This document shows, piece by piece, positions 1 to 7,251 of a DNA stretch of 64,000 nt. The notes below the pieces were generated by a model that ran no database searches, was not told where the DNA came from, and saw only the letters and a list, made by a program, of their open reading frames with translations. The DNA lies in the NCBI GenBank assembly GCA_963781595.1, contig CAWAGG010000006.1, forward strand, positions 2,852,001 to 2,916,000, read 5' to 3'. Within the stretch, counting starts at the first letter, position 1; every line of letters starts with the position of its first letter. Source of the DNA: JBEDUK01 sp963781595 (lineage in GTDB: Bacteria; Actinomycetota; UBA4738). Position numbers and translations under genes: made by a program.

Positions 1-1
1 G

Positions 2-709
2 AGCGCCGACGAGATCATGCTCCTCACGCAGGCGTGCGCGATGGTCGACGGCGTCTACCAGGACATCTTCGAGGCGCTGAAGCCGGGGGTCCGCGAGAGC
101 GACATCGTCGGCCTGGCGCACGCGCGGCTGTTCGAGATGGGCTCGGAGTTCGTCGAAGCGATCAACTCGATCGCCGGCGAGCGCTGCAGCCCGCACCCGC
201 ACGTGTTCTCCGATCGCCTGATCCGGCCCGGTGACCAGGCGTACTTCGACATCATCCACGTCTTCAACGGGTACCGGACCTGCTACTACCGGACGTTCGT
301 CGTGGGCCGCGCGACGCAGGCGCAGCGCGACGCGTTCAAGCGTTCGCGCGAATGGATGGACGCCGCGCTCGACCTGGTCAAGCCCGGTACGACCACCGAC
401 CAGATCGCGGCGGTCTGGCCCAAGGCCGAGGAGTTCGGATTCACCGACGAGATGGACGCGTTCGGCCTGCAGTTCGGGCACGGCGTCGGCGTGAGCCTCC
501 ACGAGCGGCCCATCATCACGCGGCTGAACTCGTTCGTCGACCCGCTCGAGATCAAGGAGGGCATGCTGTTCGCGCTCGAGACGTACTGCCCGGCGGCGGA
601 CGGCCGGTCCGCCGCGCGGATCGAGGAGGAGGTCGTCGTCACGGCCGGCGGCCGCGAGGTCATCACGCTCTTCCCGTGCGAAGAGCTGATGGTGGCGAAC
701 GGATACTGA
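2..709 (+). CDS. M24 (creatinase/aminopeptidase P-like) family protein, 5' end outside window
   Basis: The reading frame is already open at base 2 and the first residues (SADEIMLLTQACAMVDG) match the helix that precedes the pita-bread catalytic fold, so the gene starts upstream and only the C-terminal catalytic domain is present. Expected M24 metal ligands are visible as the first Asp (YFDIIHVF), the His of GHGVG, the Glu of LFALET and the Glu of RIEEEVVV. The second Asp, normally 11 residues after the first, is Cys (GYRTCYYRTF). Family members cleave X-Pro bonds or hydrolyse small amidinated or ectoine-like substrates; with one ligand changed, the activity here is uncertain. The TGA stop overlaps the next ATG (TGATG), so it is translationally coupled to the E1 genes. 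Confidence 0.85.
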   Translation, partial: SADEIMLLTQACAMVDGVYQDIFEALKPGVRESDIVGLAHARLFEMGSEFVEAINSIAGERCSPHPHVFSDRLIRPGDQAYFDIIHVFNGYRTCYYRTFVVGRATQAQRDAFKRSREWMDAALDLVKPGTTTDQIAAVWPKAEEFGFTDEMDAFGLQFGHGVGVSLHERPIITRLNSFVDPLEIKEGMLFALETYCPAADGRSAARIEEEVVVTAGGREVITLFPCEELMVANGY

Positions 710-1710
710 TGACCGCCGAGCAGATCACCGACGCGTCGACGGTCGCGGGCGTGCGCATGTACCGCATGATGGTCGAGTGCCGCCTGTTCGAGGAGCGGGT
801 GCACCGGCTCTTCCTCGAGGGGATCGTCAAGGGAACGACCCACCTGGCGATGGGCCAGGAGGCCGTGGCGGCGGGGTTCGCCGCGGCGCTCGAGCCGCGG
901 GACCTCGTCTACTGCACGTACCGCGGGCACAACCACACGATGCTGCGCGGCGCGCCGATGGCCGCGCTGATGGCCGAGCTGATGGGCCGCGCCACCGGCA
1001 TCTGCGGCGGCAAGGGCGGTTCGATGCACCTCACGTCGGTCGAACACGGCGCGATGGGCTCGTACGCGATCGTCGGGGCGCACCTGCCGGTCGCCGCCGG
1101 CGCCGCGTGGGCGGCGCAGGAACGCGGCAGCGGCCAGGTCGTCGTCTGCTTCTTCGGCGACGGGACGACGAACATCGGCGCGTTCCACGAGGCACTGAAC
1201 CTGGCCGTGATCTGGAAGCTGCCGGTGGTGTTCGTCTGCGAGAACAACCTCTACATGGAGTACACGCCGATCGGCGCCGTGACGGCGGTGGCGCACCCGG
1301 CCGCCGATCGAGCCGCGGCCTACGGGCTCGAGCGGATCGTCGCGGACGGAAACGACGCCGACGCGATGTTCGACGTCGCCACGACCGCGGTCGCGAAGGC
1401 CCGCGCGGGCGACGGGCCGTCGCTTCTCGAGGCGATGACGTACCGGCAGGGCGGCCACTCCCGCGCCGACCCTGGGACCTACCGTCCCGATGACGAGGTG
1501 AAGGAATGGCTGGCTCGGGATCCGATCCCCCTGTACCGCGAACGGCTGATCGCCGCCGGGGTGGACGCGTCCGTCCTGGACGAGGTCGACCGCGCCGCTG
1601 AGCGCGGCGTCGAGGCCGCCGTCGAGGAGGCCCGGGCCGCTCCCCCACCGGACCCTTCGGTTCTCGGGACCGAGCTGTGGGCCGAGGGAGGTGCGGCGTG
1701 GCGGAACTGA
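709..1710 (+). CDS. Thiamine-diphosphate dehydrogenase E1 component, alpha subunit (pyruvate/acetoin dehydrogenase type)
   Basis: This 333-residue protein is the alpha half of a heterotetrameric E1, which decarboxylates a 2-oxo acid (pyruvate, acetoin or a branched-chain acid) on thiamine diphosphate. The ThDP motif runs from GDGTTNIGAFHEALN to the closing CENN at about residues 148-180. The family hallmark GSYAIVGAHLPVAAG lies just before it and the RGHNHTML region near residue 70. The ATG at 709 overlaps the previous stop; the stop lies 13 bases inside the beta-subunit gene. No E2 or E3 gene follows within the window, so the acyltransferase and lipoamide dehydrogenase must be upstream or elsewhere. 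Substrate cannot be decided from sequence; pdhA-like and acoA-like are both possible. Confidence 0.93.
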   Translation: MTAEQITDASTVAGVRMYRMMVECRLFEERVHRLFLEGIVKGTTHLAMGQEAVAAGFAAALEPRDLVYCTYRGHNHTMLRGAPMAALMAELMGRATGICGGKGGSMHLTSVEHGAMGSYAIVGAHLPVAAGAAWAAQERGSGQVVVCFFGDGTTNIGAFHEALNLAVIWKLPVVFVCENNLYMEYTPIGAVTAVAHPAADRAAAYGLERIVADGNDADAMFDVATTAVAKARAGDGPSLLEAMTYRQGGHSRADPGTYRPDDEVKEWLARDPIPLYRERLIAAGVDASVLDEVDRAAERGVEAAVEEARAAPPPDPSVLGTELWAEGGAAWRN

Positions 1711-2672
1711 CGTACCGCGAGGCCGTCGCGCGCGGCCTGGCGCAGGAGATGGAACGCGACCCGTCCGTGTACTTCATCGGCGAGGACGTCGCCGCGGCGG
1801 GCGGGGTCTTCAAGACCACCGTCGGGCTGCTGGAACGGTTCGGCCCCCAACGCGTCCGCGACACGCCGATCTCCGAGCAGGCGATCGTGGGCGCCGTGAT
1901 GGGCGCCGCGATGAACGGCCTCCGGCCGGTCGCGGAGATCATGTTCAGCGACTTCTTCGCCGTGTGCTGGGACCTGATCGCGAACCAGATCGCGAAGACG
2001 CGCTACATGACCGATGGTCAGGTGGCTTTACCGTTGGTGATCCGGACGGCGAACGGCGGCGGCGTCCGGTTCGGCGCGCAGCACTCGCAGAGCGTGGAGA
2101 GCTGGGCGATGGCGATCCCCGGCCTGAAGGTGGTCGTGCCGTCGACGCCCGTCGACGTCGTCGGGCTGCTGGCGGCCGCGATCCGCGACCCGGACCCCGT
2201 GATCGTGGTCGAACCGAAGGTCCTGTACTCGGCGAAGGGCGAGGTGCCCGACGGCGAGGTCGTCGACGAGCTCGGCGCCGCGACGGTCGCCCGCGAGGGA
2301 ACGGACGTGACGGTCTGCGCGCTCGGGGCGATGGTGCCGAAGGCGCTGGAGGCGGCCGCCGCGCTCGAGGCCGACGGCGTATCCGCCGAGGTCATCGACG
2401 TTCGTTCCCTGGTGCCGCTCGACACGCGGACGATCCTGGCGTCGGTCGGCAGGACCAGCCGGCTCGTCACGGTCGAAGAGAACCCGCGCCTGTGCGGGTG
2501 GGGCGCAGAGCTCGCGTCGATCGTGGCCGAGGAGCGGTTCTTCGACCTGGACGCGCCGATCGTTCGCGTGACGACGCCGCACATCCCCCTGCCCGCGGCC
2601 GACGCCCTCGAGGACCTGGCGATCCCCTCCGCGGCCAGCGTCGTCGAGGGTGTCCGGAGGACCCTCGGATGA
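1698..2672 (+). CDS. Thiamine-diphosphate dehydrogenase E1 component, beta subunit
   Basis: This 324-residue transketolase-like pyrimidine-binding subunit pairs with the preceding alpha subunit. The start is taken as GTG at 1698, giving MAELTYREAVARG, because a GAGGGAGG ribosome site lies just upstream and the N-terminus then matches the family. The conserved GEDV, the catalytic Glu of TPISEQ and the His of AQHSQ are present, followed by the C-terminal transketolase domain (ALGAMVPKALEAA, VIDVRSLVPLD). The stop overlaps the next gene as ATGA. Tight overlaps across four genes indicate one transcript. Confidence 0.93.
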   Translation: MAELTYREAVARGLAQEMERDPSVYFIGEDVAAAGGVFKTTVGLLERFGPQRVRDTPISEQAIVGAVMGAAMNGLRPVAEIMFSDFFAVCWDLIANQIAKTRYMTDGQVALPLVIRTANGGGVRFGAQHSQSVESWAMAIPGLKVVVPSTPVDVVGLLAAAIRDPDPVIVVEPKVLYSAKGEVPDGEVVDELGAATVAREGTDVTVCALGAMVPKALEAAAALEADGVSAEVIDVRSLVPLDTRTILASVGRTSRLVTVEENPRLCGWGAELASIVAEERFFDLDAPIVRVTTPHIPLPAADALEDLAIPSAASVVEGVRRTLG

Positions 2673-3571
2673 CCGCCGCCGCGGACGTGATCCCGACCGT
2701 CGCGTTCCTCGGCATGGGCCGCATGGGGAGCCGCGTCGCGGCGAACATCGCTCGCGCCGGGTTCCCGCTGATCGTCTACAACCGGACCCGGACGAAGGCC
2801 GACGAGGTCGCTTCGGCCACCGGCGCCACCGTCGCGGGGACGCCCGCCGAGGCGGCACGGGGCGCCGACGTCGTCGTGACCATGCTCGCCGACGCGCCGG
2901 CCGTCGAGGCGGTGTACGGGGGCGACGAAGGCGCGCTCCGGGGCCTCGGTCCCGGGAAGGTCGGGGTCGACATGGGCACGATCGGCCCGTGGGCGATCGC
3001 CGACCTCGGCGCGCGCGCGCGTGACGCCGGCGCGGCGTTCGTCGAGGCGCCCGTCTCCGGGAGCGTCGCGACGGCAGAGGCCGGCAAGCTCCTGATCATG
3101 GCCGGCGGGGACGAGGCCGACATCGACCGCGTTCGGCCCGTGCTGGACGCGACGTCGTCCATGGTGATCCGCGTCGGCGAGCTGGGCGCGGGCGCCGCGA
3201 TGAAGCTCGCGGTGAACGCGGTGCTGTTCGGCCTGAACGAGGCGCTCTCCGAGTCGCTGGTGCTCGCCGAGCGTGCCGGCGTCGAGCGGCGCGCGGCGTA
3301 CGAGGTGTTCGCGAACAGCGCCGTCGCGGCCCCGGCGGTGCACTACCGGCGCGACGTGTTCGAAGCGCCGGGGTCGAAGCCCGCCGCGTTCACGATCGAC
3401 CTGGCGATCAAGGACCTCGCGCTGACGCTCCGGTTCGCCGACGAGGTCGGCGCGACGATGCCGCAGGTCGAACGCAACCTCGGGATCATGGAGGACGCCG
3501 CGGGCGCGGGGCGCGGCCAGGAGGACATCTCGGCCGTCGCCGAGTTCCTGCGCGACCGGCCCGACCGCTGA
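2669..3571 (+). CDS. NAD(P)-binding beta-hydroxyacid dehydrogenase (3-hydroxyisobutyrate dehydrogenase family)
   Basis: A 300-residue protein of the 3-hydroxyisobutyrate/6-phosphogluconate dehydrogenase family, which oxidises short beta-hydroxyacids with NAD(P)+. The Rossmann motif FLGMGRMGSRVAANIARAG is near residue 13, the substrate-binding signature EAPVSGSVATAEAGKL near 130, and the catalytic Lys in GAAMKLAVNAVLFG near 176. The C-terminal all-alpha domain contains DLAIKDLALTL. It starts by ATGA overlap with the E1 beta gene, which suggests a joint role in breakdown of a hydroxyacid or branched-chain carbon source. The exact substrate is unknown. Confidence 0.9.
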   Translation: MTAAADVIPTVAFLGMGRMGSRVAANIARAGFPLIVYNRTRTKADEVASATGATVAGTPAEAARGADVVVTMLADAPAVEAVYGGDEGALRGLGPGKVGVDMGTIGPWAIADLGARARDAGAAFVEAPVSGSVATAEAGKLLIMAGGDEADIDRVRPVLDATSSMVIRVGELGAGAAMKLAVNAVLFGLNEALSESLVLAERAGVERRAAYEVFANSAVAAPAVHYRRDVFEAPGSKPAAFTIDLAIKDLALTLRFADEVGATMPQVERNLGIMEDAAGAGRGQEDISAVAEFLRDRPDR

Positions 3572-3583
3572 CACAGCCTCCGC

Positions 3584-3847
3584 ATGACCGACCGGGCCGC
3601 TGCGGCGAGTATCACCGTCGAGCTCCTGGAACCGGACGCGGCACTCGATGGTCGACTGGTCGAGCGGCTGGCCGACATCGTCAACGTCGCGTACTCGGAG
3701 ACGGAGGGCTCTCTGTGGCGACGGCAGGACCATCGCCGGACCGAACCGCGCGAATTCGCAGGCGTGATCGCGCGAGAGTTCCTGATCTATCGCAAGGCCC
3801 TGGGCGAGCGCCGATCGGCCCGCCCCACCATGTATGGCGTATGGTAG
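3584..3847 (+). pseudogene. GNAT acetyltransferase, N-terminal fragment
   Basis: The 87-codon frame begins like GNAT acetyltransferases of the type that start with a loop rich in LEPDAALDGRLVERLADIVN, AYSETEGSLW and REFAGVIA. It then stops before any acetyl-CoA-binding loop (RxxGxG/A) could appear; complete members are about 150-170 residues. The last 25 codons do not look like GNAT sequence and run into the start of the toxin-antitoxin module. I infer that the 3' part was lost when the module arrived. It could instead be a small unrelated protein. Confidence 0.45.
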
Positions 3848-3850
3848 CAT
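3838..3850 (+). promoter_or_regulatory. Possible -10 region of the vapBC module
   Basis: TATGGT and TAGCAT hexamers lie 10-20 bases before the candidate antitoxin ATGs at 3849 and 3861. No Shine-Dalgarno sequence precedes either ATG, which would fit a leaderless transcript. No good -35 is seen, so this is tentative. Confidence 0.25.
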
Positions 3851-3860
3851 GCGTTCCACG

Positions 3861-4109
3861 ATGGCCCAGATGGAGAAGACGACCGTGTACCTCCCCGTGG
3901 AGCTCGAGCGGGAGCTCAAGCACGCGTCGCGCAGGCAGGGCCGTCCCATGGCCGAGATCGTGCGTGAAGCGGTCCGCCGCTACCTGGACGAACAGCCGCG
4001 GCCGATGCCGAAGTCGATCGGCATGGGAGCGGACGGCCGGATCGGGGCCGACCGCAGCAAGCGATGGGTCCGCTCCGAATGGGACCGACGATGGCGTGCT
4101 GACGCTTGA
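3861..4109 (+). CDS. vapB: VapB-type ribbon-helix-helix antitoxin
   Basis: About 82 residues if translation begins at 3861 (MAQMEKTTVYLPVELEREL); ATGs at 3849 and 3870 are alternatives. The N-terminal 45 residues form a ribbon-helix-helix DNA-binding unit: beta strand KTTVYLPV, helix ERELKHASRRQG, turn, then helix MAEIVREAVRRYL. The remaining tail would wrap the toxin. It should neutralise the adjacent PIN toxin and repress the shared promoter. The 3' end overlaps the toxin start by 14 bases, as is usual for vapBC pairs. Confidence 0.85.
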   Translation: MAQMEKTTVYLPVELERELKHASRRQGRPMAEIVREAVRRYLDEQPRPMPKSIGMGADGRIGADRSKRWVRSEWDRRWRADA

Positions 4110-4494
4110 CACCTCCGCGCTCGTCGCGCTGTTGGATTCCGAGGACCCGTACCACGCACGGGCGGTGGAAGCCCTCGCGGCGGAGGCCGGGCCGCATCTC
4201 GTGCCCGCCGGGATCCTCGCGGAGGTTGCCTACTTCCTGCAGACGCGCCTCGGGACCGATGTTCTCGCGGCATTCATCGAGGACCTCGAAACAGGTGCCT
4301 TCGCGTTCGAATGCGGCGAGCAAGATCTTCCCAGGCTGCGGCACCTGGTCGATCGGTACGCGGACCTGCGTCTCGGGTTCGCCGATGCGTGCGTCATCGC
4401 GTGTGCGGAACGCAACGGCGGGCGCGTGATGACGTTCGACCGTCGCGACTTCGACGTCGTTTCACGCGAGGGGATGATCCAGCCCATCCCCTGA
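4096..4494 (+). CDS. vapC: VapC-type PIN-domain ribonuclease toxin
   Basis: The start is GTG at 4096, so that the protein opens MLTLDTSALVALLD, the normal first strand of a PIN domain; the 132-residue length is typical. Four acidic metal ligands are visible: Asp5 (LDTSAL), Glu43 (LAEVAYFL), Asp97 (GFADACVIA) and Asp115 (TFDRRDF). VapC enzymes cleave tRNA or rRNA with Mg2+ when free of antitoxin. The gene overlaps vapB and ends just before a bidirectional hairpin shared with groEL. The toxin appears intact. Confidence 0.9.
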   Translation: MLTLDTSALVALLDSEDPYHARAVEALAAEAGPHLVPAGILAEVAYFLQTRLGTDVLAAFIEDLETGAFAFECGEQDLPRLRHLVDRYADLRLGFADACVIACAERNGGRVMTFDRRDFDVVSREGMIQPIP

Positions 4495-4497
4495 ACA

Positions 4498-4536
4498 CCG
4501 AAGGGCCGGGAGCCCATCACGCTCCCGGCCCCTCGG
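4498..4536. terminator. Bidirectional hairpin terminator between vapC and groEL
   Basis: A near-perfect inverted repeat (GGGCCGGGAGC, 7-base loop CCATCAC, GCTCCCGGCCC, with further CCGA/TCGG pairing outside) lies between the convergent vapC and groEL stops. There is no clear T-tract, as is common in high-GC genomes. Confidence 0.7.
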
Positions 4537-4576
4537 TGACGAACCGAACGGGCCTTGCCTGGCCTGATCGCGTTCG

Positions 4577-6196
4577 CTAGTGCGCGTGCCCGTGGCCACC
4601 GGCCGCGGGCTCCTCCTCCTCGGGCTTCTCGACCACCGACGCCTCGGTGGTGAGCACCAGCGCCGCGATCGAGGCGGCGTTCTGCAGCGCCGACCGGGTG
4701 ACCTTCGCCGGGTCGATGACCCCGGCCTTCACCAGGTCCATGTACTCGCCGGTCGCAGCGTTGAACCCGTTGCCACCCTTCGCCGAACGGATGTGCTCGA
4801 CGATCACCGCCCCGGGGTGCCCGGCGTTGTCGGCGATCAGGCGAGCCGGCTCGGAGAGCGCCTTGCGAACGATCGTCGCGCCGATCGCGACGTCGCCCTC
4901 GAGGCCGAGCGCATCGGGGTCGACGGCAGCCTCGGCGCGGATCAGCGCCACGCCGCCGCCGGGCACGATGCCCTCTTCGATCGCCGCACGGGTCGCGCTC
5001 ACGGCGTCCTCGATGCGGTGCTTCTTCTCCTTCAGCTCGACCTCGGTGGCCGCACCGACCTTGATCAGCGCCACGCCGCCGGCCAGCTTCGCCAGGCGCT
5101 CCTGGAGCTTCTCGCGGTCCCAGTCGGAGTCGGTGTTGTCGATCTCGGCCTTGATCTGGTTGATCCGGCCCTTGATGTCGTCCTCCGGACCCTGGCCCTC
5201 GACCAGCGTGGTGTCGTCCTTCGTCACGACGATCTTGCGCGCGCGGCCGAGCATGTCCAGCGTGACGTTCTCGAGCTTCACGCCGATCTCGTCGGAGATC
5301 ACCTGACCGCCGGTGAGGATCGCCATGTCCTGGAGCATCGCCTTGCGCCGGTCCCCGAAGCCGGGAGCCTTGATCGCCACCGACGGGAACGTGCCGCGGA
5401 TCTTGTTCACCACGAGGGTCGCCAGGGCCTCGCCCTCGACGTCCTCGGCGATGATCACGAGCGGCTTGCCGGCCTGGACGAGCTTCTCCAGCACGGGCAG
5501 GAGGTCCTGCACGGCCGAGATCTTCTTGCCGACCAACATGATGTAGGGGTCCTCGACGACCGCCTCCATCGCCTCCTGGTCGGTGATGAAGTACGGCGAG
5601 ATGTAGCCCTTGTCGAACTGCATCCCCTCGACGAACTCGAGCTCGATGCCGAACGTCTGGGACTCCTCGACGGTGATCACGCCGTCCTTGCCGACCTTGT
5701 CGAACGCCTCGGCGATCGTGTCGCCGACGGCCGGGTCGGCCGAGGAGATGGCGGCGACGTTCGAGATCTCGTCGCGACCTCCGACGTCACGGGACTGCTT
5801 CGCGATGCTCCCGACCGCCGCGGCGACGCCCTTCTCGATGCCCCTCTTGAGGCCCATCGGGTTGGCGCCGGCGGCGACGTTGCGCATGCCCTCGTGGACC
5901 ATGGCCCGCGCGAGCACCGTCGCCGTCGTGGTGCCGTCACCGGCGACGTCGTTCGTCTTGGTGGCGACCTCCTTGGCGAGCTGGGCGCCCATGTTCTCGT
6001 ACGGGTCCTCCAGCTCGATCTCCTTGGCGATCGTCACGCCGTCGTTCGTGATCGTGGGGGCTCCCCACTTCTTGTCGAGGACGACGTTGCGGCCCTTCGG
6101 ACCGAGCGTGATGCTCACGGCGTCCGCGAGCTTGTTCACGCCGGCCTCGAGGGAGCGACGCGCCTCTTCGTCGTACTGCAGTGTCTTGGCAGCCAT
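4577..6196 (-). CDS. groEL: 60-kDa chaperonin GroEL
   Basis: A full-length 539-residue chaperonin that folds proteins with ATP inside the GroEL/GroES cage. Sequence landmarks are ITLGPKGRNVVLD near residue 30, the ATP-site GDGTTTATVLAR near 86, VEGMQFDKGYISPYF near 190 and GGVALIKVGA near 370. The C-terminus ends in GGHGHAH rather than the GGM repeat of E. coli, a His-rich tail known from one GroEL class in Actinobacteria. It lies 18 bases after groES in one operon and should be under HrcA/CIRCE heat-shock control. Confidence 0.98.
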   Translation of the reverse strand: MAAKTLQYDEEARRSLEAGVNKLADAVSITLGPKGRNVVLDKKWGAPTITNDGVTIAKEIELEDPYENMGAQLAKEVATKTNDVAGDGTTTATVLARAMVHEGMRNVAAGANPMGLKRGIEKGVAAAVGSIAKQSRDVGGRDEISNVAAISSADPAVGDTIAEAFDKVGKDGVITVEESQTFGIELEFVEGMQFDKGYISPYFITDQEAMEAVVEDPYIMLVGKKISAVQDLLPVLEKLVQAGKPLVIIAEDVEGEALATLVVNKIRGTFPSVAIKAPGFGDRRKAMLQDMAILTGGQVISDEIGVKLENVTLDMLGRARKIVVTKDDTTLVEGQGPEDDIKGRINQIKAEIDNTDSDWDREKLQERLAKLAGGVALIKVGAATEVELKEKKHRIEDAVSATRAAIEEGIVPGGGVALIRAEAAVDPDALGLEGDVAIGATIVRKALSEPARLIADNAGHPGAVIVEHIRSAKGGNGFNAATGEYMDLVKAGVIDPAKVTRSALQNAASIAALVLTTEASVVEKPEEEEPAAGGHGHAH

Positions 6197-6214
6197 CTCG
6201 TCTATCAGCCCCGA

Positions 6215-6517
6215 TCAGGCGCGGACGGCGAGGACGTCGCGAGCCGACAGGATCAGGTACTCGGTCCCGTCGATCTTCACTTCCGTGCCGCCGTACTTCG
6301 AGTAGATGACCCGGTCGCCCTCCTTGACCTCCATCGCGACGCGGGTGGTGCCGTCCTCGGTGAACCGCCCCGGGCCGACCGCGACGACCTCGCCCTCCTG
6401 CGGGCGCTCCTTCGCGGTGTCCGGGATGACGAGACCGGATGCGGTGGTCTCCTCTTCCTCGATCGCCTTGACGACGATCCGGTCCTCGAGAGGCTTCAGG
6501 CTGAATCCCTTCGCCAT
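6215..6517 (-). CDS. groES: 10-kDa co-chaperonin GroES
   Basis: A 100-residue co-chaperonin that caps GroEL. It shows the N-terminal LKPLEDRIVVKAIEEEETTASGL region, whose mobile loop contacts GroEL, and the conserved EGDRVIYSKYGGTEVKIDG near residues 67-85. It is the first gene of the operon, with a GAAGGAGG ribosome site just upstream and the CIRCE operator about 40 bases ahead of the start. Confidence 0.98.
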   Translation of the reverse strand: MAKGFSLKPLEDRIVVKAIEEEETTASGLVIPDTAKERPQEGEVVAVGPGRFTEDGTTRVAMEVKEGDRVIYSKYGGTEVKIDGTEYLILSARDVLAVRA

Positions 6518-6554
6518 ACGTTCCTCCTTCTCGGGTGCTTTGCCTGGGCTGAAC

Positions 6555-6581
6555 TTAGCACTCAGGCTGATCGAGTGCTAA
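6555..6581 (-). promoter_or_regulatory. CIRCE operator (HrcA binding site)
   Basis: The sequence is exactly TTAGCACTC, nine bases, GAGTGCTAA, a perfect match to the CIRCE consensus recognised by the heat-shock repressor HrcA. It lies immediately downstream of the groES -10 element, where a repressor would block initiation or escape. Confidence 0.96.
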
Positions 6582-6582
6582 C

Positions 6583-6611
6583 AGTCTAGCCAGGAGAGCG
6601 CGAACGGTCAA
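6583..6611 (-). promoter_or_regulatory. Vegetative sigma promoter of groES-groEL
   Basis: On the minus strand, TTGACC (6606-6611) is followed after 17 bases by TAGACT (6583-6588), a good housekeeping-type -35/-10 pair. It is directly followed by the CIRCE operator. Confidence 0.8.
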
Positions 6612-6933
6612 CGCGAACTCGGGGTGGGTGCGCCGCCCCCGTCCGTTGGCCCGTTCGCGTGTCGCGCCCGTGTTCCCCTGTCCCCCGGGTGCCTCGGCGC
6701 CGCCGGCTGTCGCTGCCGTCGCGCCCCCTCCCTCCGTTCCCGGGGCACTCTCGCGTCAGTCATCGACCCGAACGCGGTCCCGCTCCAAACGATGCCCCGG
6801 GGGTGGCGTCATCGTCGCACATCACCCGAGGCACCTACCGTCTGGACATGGACGCCCGGCTCGACCTTGGGGCGGTCCTGGCCGTGCCCCGCCCCCGTAC
6901 CCGGGCGGATCCGTGGCGATCGACCGCGCCACG

Positions 6934-7164
6934 ATGGGGATCGCCGATTCCCCGGCGTTCGTGGGTAAGTCGCCCTGCGGGTGCGCCGAGCGGTTCATCC
7001 GGACCTGAAGGAGCAGTGCATCTGGTCGAAGACCTGGACGGACCTGGCCGAGCTCGCCGGAGTGAAGGGATCCGGCGCTACGACACGAGTTTGCTCATCG
7101 AGCGGCACGGGCACATTACACGAGGGAGGCATACGAGGCAGCGATGAAAGGCGCCGCGGCGTGA
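6934..7164 (+). mobile_element. Decayed IS3-like transposase (integrase core), C-terminal remnant
   Basis: Read in three successive frames, the DNA recovers the end of an IS3-family rve transposase: MGIADSPAFVGK, then CAERFIRT (6973-7005), then LKEQCIWSKTWTDLAEL (from 7005), then YDTSLLIERHGHIT (about 7080-7120), then EAYEAAMKGAAA and a stop at 7162-7164. These are the expected order and spacing of the conserved NGxAERFIRTLKEQ and WLIERHG regions. At least three frame breaks are needed, so the gene is dead. The rest of 6612-7251 holds no gene that I can support. The scar lies directly upstream of the frameshifted S9 peptidase gene. Confidence 0.75.
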
Positions 7165-7251
7165 TCACAGGAGGTCATCGAAGTCTCCAGAGAACCGGGG
7201 GCCGGTTCACCATCACCATGCCCAAAACCGACACCGAGGAAGGACAACGGG

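Noticed and set aside
6624..7147. Several overlapping plus-strand open frames of 100-160 codons behind groES
   Set aside because: Their translations are low-complexity in the first part, and the only real similarity is the frame-broken transposase remnant reported.
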